Source: an uncultured Oscillospiraceae bacterium
Lineage (GTDB): Bacteria; Bacillota; Clostridia; Oscillospirales; Oscillospiraceae
Direction: 5' to 3'
DNA length: 12,666 nt
NCBI GenBank assembly: GCA_900763995.1
Contig: CAAFMK010000191.1
Span: 1-12,666 of the forward strand
Below are positions 7,508 to 12,666 of this stretch, in pieces; within the stretch, counting starts at the first letter, position 1; each line of letters begins with the position of its first letter. The notes below the pieces were generated by a model. That model saw nothing but the letters and a program-made list of their open reading frames with translations, ran no database searches and was not told the origin of the DNA. A program made the translations under genes and the position numbers.

Positions 7508-8425
7508 ATGGACGCAATTCAAAAAAGCCTGTTGGAGCAGGTGGCTGAACTTCATGATGTACCTGAAGGGGCATATAATATCCGGGCCAACGGACAAAAG
7601 CTGGCCCGCAATACAACGGCAAATATTGATATTGTCTCAAAAACAGACAAGGATGGGATGGACATTATCATCAAGCCGGGCACAAAAAACGAGTCTGTTC
7701 ATATCCCTGTGGTGCTCAGTGAGAGTGGCCTGCACGAGGTGGTGTACAACGACTTTTTCATTGGTGAGGGCTGTGACATCACCATTGTAGCAGGCTGCGG
7801 CATTCACAACTGTGGGGATCAAAATGCGGAGCATGACGGTGTCCATACCTTTTATGTGGGGAAAAATGCCAGGGTGCGCTATGTAGAGCGCCACTATGGT
7901 CAGGGAGATGGCACCGGTGAACGGATCATGAACCCCACCACAGTGGTAGAGATGGAAGAGGGCAGCTATCTGGAGATGGAGACCACTCAGATCAAGGGGG
8001 TGGATTCCACTGTGCGTACCACCAGGGCAAAGCTTGGGCCGGAGTCTACCCTGATCATCAAAGAGAAGGTGATGACCCACGGCACCCAGCTGGCCAAGTC
8101 AGATTTCACTGTGGATCTGGACGGTGAGGGCTGTCACACCAATGTAATTTCCCGATCTGTGGCCCGTGGTTCCTCAAAGCAGATCTTTTTGGCCCGCATC
8201 AATGGCAATGCCAAGTGCTATGGCCACTCTGAGTGTGACGCCATTATCATGGACAATGGTGTTGTCTCTGCCATTCCAGAGGTCACAGCCAACTGTCTGG
8301 ATGCCCAGCTGATCCATGAGGCAGCCATTGGCAAAATTGCGGGGGAGCAGCTGACAAAGCTGATGACCCTCGGCCTGACAGAGCAGGAGGCCGAGGAGCA
8401 GATCGTAAACGGTTTTTTGAAGTGA
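7508..8425 (+). CDS. smsB: SufB/SufD-like Fe-S cluster scaffold (SmsB)
   Basis: A 305-residue scaffold of the SufBD superfamily, likely a homodimer on which SmsC-driven Fe-S cluster assembly occurs in the cytosol. It is much shorter than SufB (about 470-495) and replaces both SufB and SufD. The body is beta-helix-like with conserved AGCGIHNCGDQNAEHDG (95-111; Cys97, Cys102, His100, His109), MNPTTVVEMEEGSYLEM (141-157), SRSVARGSSKQIFLARING (215-233), and the C-terminal core HSECDAIIMDNG...IHEAAIGKIAGEQL. By alignment from memory, Cys243 in ECDAI matches E. coli SufB Cys405 and Glu271 in HEA matches Glu434, so the cluster-building pair seems kept. The start at 7508 is preferred over 7499 because GAGGAGG at 7492-7498 would overlap the latter. 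No cysteine desulfurase or SufU is nearby. Confidence 0.9.
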   Translation: MDAIQKSLLEQVAELHDVPEGAYNIRANGQKLARNTTANIDIVSKTDKDGMDIIIKPGTKNESVHIPVVLSESGLHEVVYNDFFIGEGCDITIVAGCGIHNCGDQNAEHDGVHTFYVGKNARVRYVERHYGQGDGTGERIMNPTTVVEMEEGSYLEMETTQIKGVDSTVRTTRAKLGPESTLIIKEKVMTHGTQLAKSDFTVDLDGEGCHTNVISRSVARGSSKQIFLARINGNAKCYGHSECDAIIMDNGVVSAIPEVTANCLDAQLIHEAAIGKIAGEQLTKLMTLGLTEQEAEEQIVNGFLK

Positions 8426-8432
8426 GCTTGTT

Positions 8433-8460
8433 GGAGGGGAGCGTGTCAGCGCTCCCCTTT
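8433..8460 (+). terminator. GC-rich hairpin after smsB, weak terminator or mRNA stabiliser
   Basis: GGGGAGCG (8436-8443) and CGCTCCCC (8450-8457) form a perfect 8-bp stem with loop TGTCAG. The stem extends by one A-T and two G-U pairs into the following TTT. The T-tract is only three bases, so it may terminate partly or protect the smsCB message. It starts eight bases after the smsB stop, which argues against the GTG at 8422 as a start for the next gene. Confidence 0.5.
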
Positions 8461-8478
8461 GCCACAGGGAGGAGTGCC

Positions 8479-9411
8479 ATGATGGAAGCAGATATTCAGA
8501 CTTCAAAGGGTGAGGTGGCTGATTTGAAGGAGAGGGGCTCCACAGCCGGGCCAGAGGGGAGCAGACACAGGAGGGACTTTCTCATGCCGCCCAGAGACCC
8601 GTTGGCCCACAAGGGGATATTTGGGAGGATATTCATTCTGGCTGGCAGTGTGGGGTACACAGGCGCCCCGGTGATGGCAGCCAGAGCGGCGCTGCGCACA
8701 GGGGCTGGTCTGGTTTTTGTTGGGGTGCCGAAGGATATATACCCAATCGTGGCTGTAAAATGTGAGGAAGCCATGCCCTTTCCTCTGCCAGAGGAACCAG
8801 GAGAGATTCTGGAGCGGGCAAGGGGCTGTGATGTGGCTCTGGTTGGCCCAGGTCTGGGCAGGGAGAAGTCGGTACAAAAGCTGGTGCATCTCCTGCTGCG
8901 AGAACTGGAGATCCCTGTGGTGCTGGATGCAGATGGTATAAACGCCCTGTCTGGGCATATAGATATTTTGGATCAACGCTCGGCTCCCACCATCCTGACA
9001 CCACACAGCATGGAATTTTCCCGCCTGACTGGGTGTCAGCTGCCAATACAAGATCCTCTAAAGCTGGCCAGAGACTTTGCAGAGCGCCATAGCTGTACTA
9101 TGGTACTGAAAGGACATCGTACCATTACAGCGGCTCCAGACGGGGCTGTCTGGGTCAATGATACTGGAAACCCCGGAATGGCAAAGGGGGGTTCTGGGGA
9201 TGTTCTGGCGGGTATGATCGCAGCCCTGTTGGGACAAAAGCACCTGGGTGAAACCGGGGCCAGTCCCGCGAAACTGGTGGCTATGGCAGTGTGGTATCAC
9301 GGGCTGGCCGGTGATCGGTGCGCTGAAAAATTTGGGGAGTATGCCATGCTGCCCACCGATCTGATCGAAATGCTGCCAGAGGTGTTGAAGGATGCATCTC
9401 AAACCCATTAG
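8479..9411 (+). CDS. nnrD: ADP-dependent (S)-NAD(P)H-hydrate dehydratase
   Basis: Ribokinase-like enzyme of the YjeF C-terminal family that dehydrates damaged NAD(P)HX back to NAD(P)H using ADP. Numbered from 8479, the protein has 310 residues. Motifs: PPRDPLAHKGIFGRIFILAGS (37-57), RAALRTGAGLVFVGVP (69-84), VALVGPGLG (119-127), VVLDADGIN (147-155), TPHSMEFSRLTG (174-185), VLKGHRT (209-215) and the catalytic NPGMAKGGSGDVLAG (231-245). Two starts are nearly equal: 8479 with GGGAGGAG (8467-8474), chosen because it leaves a normal gap, and 8584 with a perfect AGGAGG (8569-8574), giving 275 residues starting MPPRDPLAHKG. The extra 35 N-terminal residues have no known match. The epimerase half (NnrE) is not fused and not in the window. 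Likely first gene of the nnrD-lipoprotein-alr-mazF run. Confidence 0.9.
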   Translation: MMEADIQTSKGEVADLKERGSTAGPEGSRHRRDFLMPPRDPLAHKGIFGRIFILAGSVGYTGAPVMAARAALRTGAGLVFVGVPKDIYPIVAVKCEEAMPFPLPEEPGEILERARGCDVALVGPGLGREKSVQKLVHLLLRELEIPVVLDADGINALSGHIDILDQRSAPTILTPHSMEFSRLTGCQLPIQDPLKLARDFAERHSCTMVLKGHRTITAAPDGAVWVNDTGNPGMAKGGSGDVLAGMIAALLGQKHLGETGASPAKLVAMAVWYHGLAGDRCAEKFGEYAMLPTDLIEMLPEVLKDASQTH

Positions 9412-9450
9412 ACAACCAACACTGAAAACCATAAAACGGAGGTATTTGCT

Positions 9451-10035
9451 GTGCGCAAGCTGTGGCTATGCCTACCAATGATGATGCTCCTGCTGACTGG
9501 ATGTGGTCAGACCGGAGTGAGCGAAGCGGAGGAAACAGCACTGGCCATTCGTGGAGAGTATTTGGGTATGGAGGGCTGTACCACTCAGCTTGCAATCACA
9601 GTGGACTATGGTCAGCGGGTATATCAGTATGAAATGGAGGCCAAGCAGACCAAAGAGGATATTTCCATCACCTATCTGGCCCCAGAGACAGTGGAAGGAA
9701 TGACGGCCCATTTTGTAGGGGAGGATGGGAAGCTGGAATATGATGGTGTGTGGGTGGAGACTGGGAAGCTGGATCGAGATGGATTGGCCCCGGTATCCGC
9801 ATTTCCTGCTTTTTTAGAGGCGGCCCGCTCAGGGTATATGAGCAGCTGTGCCTTGGAGGAGGAGACCTCATTGCTCCGGGTGGATTACCGTGACCCGGAG
9901 GGCAGCCCAGGCTCTGGCCGAGAGATCGTATTGTGGTTTGATCCATCCGACCACACCCTGACCAAGGGGGAGATCAGTGTGGATGGATTCCGGGTTATCG
10001 ACTGTCAATTTACAGGTTTTACAAAAACCACCTAG
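9451..10035 (+). CDS. Lipoprotein, LolA/YdcC-like
   Basis: A 194-residue membrane-anchored lipoprotein with a GTG start (CGGAGG at 9436-9441, nine-base spacing). The signal peptide ends in lipobox LLTGC with Cys18 as the lipidated residue. The mature part is mostly beta-strand with a pattern of phrases such as YGQRVYQYEMEA, ISITYLAPETVEGMTAHF, LEYDGVWVETG, RVDYRDPEGSPGSGREIVLWFDP and KGEISVDG, typical of the LolA-like fold found in Firmicutes sporulation lipoproteins such as YdcC. Firmicutes lack an outer membrane, so a LolA-type carrier role does not apply directly; the actual role is unknown. The place between nnrD (39 bp away) and alr (51 bp) matches ydcC upstream of alr in Bacillus, which supports the family call. 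Confidence 0.75.
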   Translation: MRKLWLCLPMMMLLLTGCGQTGVSEAEETALAIRGEYLGMEGCTTQLAITVDYGQRVYQYEMEAKQTKEDISITYLAPETVEGMTAHFVGEDGKLEYDGVWVETGKLDRDGLAPVSAFPAFLEAARSGYMSSCALEEETSLLRVDYRDPEGSPGSGREIVLWFDPSDHTLTKGEISVDGFRVIDCQFTGFTKTT

Positions 10036-10086
10036 CCCCAATATCACAGCATACAGGCGGGCCAGGTGAAAAAGAGGGTTTTGAAC

Positions 10087-11268
10087 ATGATGGATAAAAG
10101 ACAACTGCGCACTTGGGCCGATATTGATTTAGATGCACTGGCCCACAACTACCGGGCCATTCAGGCCGCTGTGCCAGAGGGATGCCGTGTGCTGGGCCCT
10201 GTCAAGGCCAACGCCTATGGACATGGTATGATACCTGTGGCCCAAAAGCTGCAGCAGCTGGGGGCAAGTATGCTGGCAGTGGCCTGTGTCAGTGAGGGGG
10301 AGGAGCTGCGCAAAATGGGCATCCATATCCCCATCCTGTGTCTGGGGCACACACCCATTGAACTGGGGGAGGAGTTGCTGCACTGGGATATTACCCAGAC
10401 AGTGGATGATTACCCCACAGCAAAGGCACTGTCTGATCTGGCTCAGCGTGGTGGGAAGAAGTTCAAGGTGCACATCAAGCTGGACACTGGTATGGGGCGG
10501 CTGGGTTTTCGCTGGGAGGATGAAAACAATGGTGCTGTCCTTCAGGATATGGTCAGAGTGTGTCATCTGCCTGGACTGATGGTAGGGGGGATGTTTACCC
10601 ACTTTGCAGCGGCAGATGGGGATGAGGCGTATACAATGGCCCAGTTTACCCGGTTTCTCAGTGCAAAAGCAGCACTGGAACAGGAAAAAATCACACTTAA
10701 AATTTATCATTGCGGGGCGAGTGCAGCTGTGTTACACTATCCCTGTACCTGTTTGGATATGGTTCGGCCAGGGCTTGCCCTCTATGGCCATTATCCAGAC
10801 CAAAATTGCAGCAATTCTGCAGTGATCAACCTCAAACCAGTTATGACCCTAAAAAGCCGGATCGCCACCGTCCGCACCATGCCAAAGGGGGCTTCGGTGA
10901 GCTATGGCTGTACAGCCCATCTAAAGCGTGATACCCGCCTGGCTGTTTTGCCCATTGGATATGGGGACGGCCTGCCCCGCAATCTGTCCAACCAGCTGGA
11001 GGTGCTGATTCAGGGGAAGCTGTGCCCAGTGGTAGGCAACATCTGTATGGATATGTGTATGGTGGATGTGACCGATCTGCCAGAGGTAAAGGCGGGAGAG
11101 GTGGCCACCATCTACGGCCCTGAGCTGACAGACCGGGCCGCCCAGTTGGCCAATACCATCTCCTATGAGCTGCTGTGCCGGATCGCCCCACGGGTTCCCA
11201 GGATCTACTGGGAGAATGGGGTCAAGGTGCAGAAAGATTTTCTTTTGACAGCAGAATCATCTATGTGA
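10087..11268 (+). CDS. alr: Alanine racemase
   Basis: PLP-dependent racemase making D-alanine from L-alanine for peptidoglycan. The 393-residue protein starts at ATG 10087, with GAGGG at 10074-10078; an in-frame GTG at 10066 has a poorer site. Key features: N-terminal TWADIDLDALAHNYRAI, VKANAYGHG with Schiff-base Lys40, KLDTGMGRLGF (131-141), GGMFTHFAAAD (167-177), YHCGASAAVLHYP (207-219), MVRPGLALYGHYP (225-237), and the C-terminal beta domain with the second catalytic base Tyr273 in GASVSYGC and the substrate-loop segment GNICMDMCMVD (317-327). Length and motifs are complete. It sits between the lipoprotein and the mazF region in the order usual for Firmicutes, and no terminator separates it from either. 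Confidence 0.96.
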   Translation: MMDKRQLRTWADIDLDALAHNYRAIQAAVPEGCRVLGPVKANAYGHGMIPVAQKLQQLGASMLAVACVSEGEELRKMGIHIPILCLGHTPIELGEELLHWDITQTVDDYPTAKALSDLAQRGGKKFKVHIKLDTGMGRLGFRWEDENNGAVLQDMVRVCHLPGLMVGGMFTHFAAADGDEAYTMAQFTRFLSAKAALEQEKITLKIYHCGASAAVLHYPCTCLDMVRPGLALYGHYPDQNCSNSAVINLKPVMTLKSRIATVRTMPKGASVSYGCTAHLKRDTRLAVLPIGYGDGLPRNLSNQLEVLIQGKLCPVVGNICMDMCMVDVTDLPEVKAGEVATIYGPELTDRAAQLANTISYELLCRIAPRVPRIYWENGVKVQKDFLLTAESSM

Positions 11269-11274
11269 TTCCAA

Positions 11275-11409
11275 ATGAGCGTGCAGGAGAAGAGATTTCA
11301 GGCAGAATCCATCATTTACTCCAAAATCCGCCGTGGACAGGCCCTCACACAGCCTGTTTACCGCCGTGAACGCCCAGCCCAGTCCTACATAGGATGGAAT
11401 GGAGCGTAG
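11275..11409 (+). CDS. Small basic ORF between alr and mazF (hypothetical)
   Basis: A 44-codon ORF beginning seven bases after the alr stop. It has no convincing ribosome binding site of its own and would depend on translational coupling to alr. The peptide is Arg/Gln-rich (KIRRGQALTQPVYRRERPAQSYIGWNGA) with codons like those of neighbouring genes. It does not look like a MazE/EndoAI ribbon-helix-helix antitoxin, although it occupies that position. It overlaps the next small ORF by 11 bases in the +1 frame, so both may be pieces of one frameshifted gene. I do not recognise it. Confidence 0.3.
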   Translation: MSVQEKRFQAESIIYSKIRRGQALTQPVYRRERPAQSYIGWNGA

Positions 11410-11539
11410 GGGAACCAGTCCCTGGGGCGAAAGGGTGCGGCGGGCTGTTGGAGTGGGCCGGGATCTGCTGGATCATATAACGGCTCAAATTCTTGTCCGA
11501 TTGAGGTATAAATCCCGCCGCCCCGTGGGAGAATCATAG
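11399..11539 (+). CDS. Small basic ORF overlapping the previous one (hypothetical)
   Basis: A 46-codon ORF in the +1 frame relative to the preceding small ORF, overlapping it at 11399-11409. The peptide is strongly basic (ERRGTSPWGERVRRAVGVGR, then DLLDHITAQILVRLRYKSRR). A weak AGGA lies four bases before the ATG. If joined to the upstream ORF it would give about 88 residues, close to the size of an antitoxin, but no antitoxin family resemblance is seen. It may be a real coupled gene, a decayed gene or chance. Confidence 0.25.
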   Translation: MERRGTSPWGERVRRAVGVGRDLLDHITAQILVRLRYKSRRPVGES

Positions 11540-11581
11540 TACAGCGTTACATAAGACCAGCCTTGGCCGGTAACGCAGTGC
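11539..11581 (+). promoter_or_regulatory. Long imperfect hairpin in the mazF 5' region
   Basis: The arms 11539-11550 and 11570-11581 pair over 12 positions (GCGTTAC/GTAACGC perfect, then one A-A mismatch, then four more pairs including one G-U), with a 19-base loop. It ends 11 bases before the mazF ribosome binding site and starts at the stop codon of the small ORF. No T-tract follows, so it is not an intrinsic terminator. The pentamer TACAT, a MazF-type cut site, straddles the top of the left arm and the loop (11548-11552). Confidence 0.45.
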
Positions 11582-11601
11582 TATCTTCCAGCGGAGTGTG
11601 A

Positions 11602-11973
11602 GTGTACTTGGATAACAGTGTAAAACGAGGCGATATTTTTTACGCCGATCTCAGTCCGGTGGTGGGAAGCGAGCAGGGAGGTGTGCGCCCTGTCCTCATT
11701 GTGCAGAACGACACCGGAAACCGCCACAGTCCCACCGTTATCGCAGCGGCCATCACCTCTCAGACAGGCAAAGCCCGACTGCCCACCCATATTTCTGTTT
11801 CACCTTTGAATTGCGGACTACCAAAGGAATCTGTCATCCTTCTGGAACAGGTCAGGACATTGGATAAGCGGCGTCTGCGGGAAAAGATGGGGAGACTGGA
11901 TGAGGGGATCATGCACCAGGTAGATGCGGCCATAGCTGTCAGCTTTGGGCTGCACCCGGAAACTCTGGTTTAG
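11602..11973 (+). CDS. mazF: MazF/EndoA family endoribonuclease toxin
   Basis: A 123-residue sequence-specific mRNA interferase of the MazF/PemK family. The N-terminal VKRGDIFYADLSPVVGSEQGGVRPVLIVQND (7-37) is diagnostic and closely EndoA/NdoA-like; SPTVIAAAITSQTGKARLPTHI (43-64) follows. Arg29 and Thr52 correspond to the catalytic Arg/Thr of Bacillus EndoA. The C-terminal part (LLEQVRTLDKRRLREKMGRLD) is complete. The start is a GTG at 11602 with GGAG at 11593-11596; a TTG at 11608 is an alternative. Firmicutes MazF enzymes of this type cut UACAU, a pentamer absent from this coding sequence. The usual antitoxin between alr and mazF is not recognisable, so the toxin may be orphan, be restrained by an unrelated small protein, or be controlled at the RNA level. 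Confidence 0.93.
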   Translation: MYLDNSVKRGDIFYADLSPVVGSEQGGVRPVLIVQNDTGNRHSPTVIAAAITSQTGKARLPTHISVSPLNCGLPKESVILLEQVRTLDKRRLREKMGRLDEGIMHQVDAAIAVSFGLHPETLV

Positions 11974-12089
11974 TGGAAAAGGGGTATCATTGGGCAAGAT
12001 AATGTTGTACCAATGCCAAACCAACAGGTCCTGGCCCCACCGCTGGGACCTACATAAGATATGTGCCGCAAGGCGAAGGAGTACATGTG
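11974..12089 (+). promoter_or_regulatory. Intergenic leader of the secreted-protein gene
   Basis: The 116-bp gap after mazF holds two small inverted repeats, CATTGG/CCAATG (11988-11993, 12010-12015) and AGGTCC/GGACCT (12026-12031, 12046-12051), neither followed by a T-run. TACAT occurs at 12051-12055 and again at 12082-12086, the latter exactly between the AAGGAG site (12076-12081) and the ATG at 12090. No clear promoter was found. Confidence 0.35.
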
Positions 12090-12650
12090 ATGAAAAAAGT
12101 GAGCAAGAAATGGGTCGTTCGGGGCAGTGCCCTGGCAATGGCAGCCCTGTGTCTGGGCGGCAGTGCGGCACTGGCGGTCAATGGGGATAAAAATGATCCT
12201 CTTGTCACACTGAGCTACCTCAACCAGACCGCACTTCCCAAGCTGATCGAGCAGGTGGAGAAGAACACCGCTGTACACAAAGAGGAGCTGAAGAAAACCT
12301 TTGAAGCTCAGATCAACCAGTACATACAGCAGGGCGGCGGCACAGGCAATAATGGCGGTACTGGTGGAACTGGTGGCTCCAGCAGCGCAGGTTTTACGCT
12401 GGTGACCCTGACAAAGGGACAAAAGCTGTCTCTGGAGGTGGGCTGTGAGGTGCTGCTCCGCATTGGAACAGCCTCTGTGTCTGCACAGGATGACCCGGCT
12501 CTCATTGATGTGTCAGCTGGAAAGCCTGTGAACAGCGGTTCTGCGCTGGAAAAAAATCATCTGTACATGGCCACCATTTCTGGTAGAACCATTATACCCA
12601 CATCAGATACTGTGAAGCTCCTGGTGCGGGGAAACTACCTGGTGTCATAA
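12090..12650 (+). CDS. Small secreted protein with Gly-rich linker (function unknown)
   Basis: A 186-residue exported protein. The start at 12090 is set by AAGGAG at 12076-12081 with eight-base spacing; the in-frame GTG at 12063 lies upstream of that site. Residues 1-29 are a signal peptide (KKVSKKWVV, then a hydrophobic core, ending AALA). Residues 30-81 are charged and likely helical (LIEQVEKNTAVHKEELKKTFEAQINQYI), possibly a coiled coil. Residues 82-99 are a Gly/Thr/Ser linker. Residues 101-186 form a compact beta-rich domain beginning FTLVTLTKGQKLSLEVGCEVLLR and ending TSDTVKLLVRGNYLVS. I have an impression of similar domains in clostridial cell-surface proteins but cannot name a family. 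No anchor or lipobox is seen, so it is probably released or held by the wall. Confidence 0.82.
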   Translation: MKKVSKKWVVRGSALAMAALCLGGSAALAVNGDKNDPLVTLSYLNQTALPKLIEQVEKNTAVHKEELKKTFEAQINQYIQQGGGTGNNGGTGGTGGSSSAGFTLVTLTKGQKLSLEVGCEVLLRIGTASVSAQDDPALIDVSAGKPVNSGSALEKNHLYMATISGRTIIPTSDTVKLLVRGNYLVS

Positions 12651-12666
12651 ATTAAGATAAGGCGGC

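Noticed and set aside
7508..8425. Possibility that SmsB has lost the SufB catalytic cysteine
   Set aside because: A first alignment placed the key Cys elsewhere, but counting back from the HEA motif puts E. coli Cys405 in the QCDS segment, which matches Cys243 (ECDA) here.
8422..8478. GTG at 8422 as the nnrD start, overlapping the smsB stop
   Set aside because: The stretch contains the strong 8436-8457 hairpin and no ribosome site in front, and the encoded residues lack family similarity.
12342..12372. GGC/GGT-rich stretch as a nucleotide repeat array
   Set aside because: It simply encodes the Gly/Thr linker, is short and irregular.
12308..12505. Proline-rich minus-strand ORF
   Set aside because: It is the antisense reading of the Gly-rich linker of the secreted protein.

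Overview
The window looks like a Gram-positive anaerobe of class Clostridia, most likely an Oscillospiraceae/Flavonifractor-type gut lineage. Evidence: moderately high GC, strong AGGAGG-type ribosome binding sites, a T-box riboswitch, a minimal two-gene SUF-like iron-sulfur system with no cysteine desulfurase beside it, and the Firmicutes order lipoprotein - alr - mazF. The genus is a guess. No rRNA, tRNA, CRISPR array, insertion sequence or phage gene was seen.

Left half (about 1-6300, minus strand). A phenylalanine T-box leader (promoter near 6272-6300, UUC specifier at 6169-6171, terminator 6031-6068) precedes four co-oriented genes: a secreted polysaccharide deacetylase, pheS, pheT and an L-threonine aldolase-type PLP enzyme. 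No terminator is visible between them, so a shortage of charged tRNA-Phe should raise expression of the synthetase and of the cell-wall deacetylase in front of it. PheT is about 100 residues longer than usual, and the extra segment resembles a second, degenerate copy of its own tRNA-binding OB fold. A perfect 21-bp palindrome fills the spacer of the leader promoter.

Centre (about 6300-8460, plus strand). After a 440-bp gene-free divergent region come smsC (SufC-type ATPase) and smsB (single SufB/D-type scaffold), the minimal Fe-S cluster assembly pair. A GC-rich hairpin follows smsB.

Right half (about 8460-12666, plus strand). nnrD (NAD(P)HX repair), a LolA/YdcC-like lipoprotein, alr (alanine racemase), an odd 333-bp interval, mazF (endoribonuclease toxin) and a small secreted protein with a Gly-rich linker. 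This resembles the acpS-ydcC-alr-ndoAI-ndoA block of Bacillus, but the expected MazE/EndoAI antitoxin is not recognisable: its place holds two tiny overlapping ORFs and a long hairpin. The pentamer UACAU, the cut site of Firmicutes MazF enzymes, occurs six times from 11386 to 12568 but only once in the preceding 4.9 kb of this strand, and is absent from mazF itself. One copy lies between the ribosome binding site and start codon of the next gene, which suggests local feedback by the toxin on its own neighbourhood.
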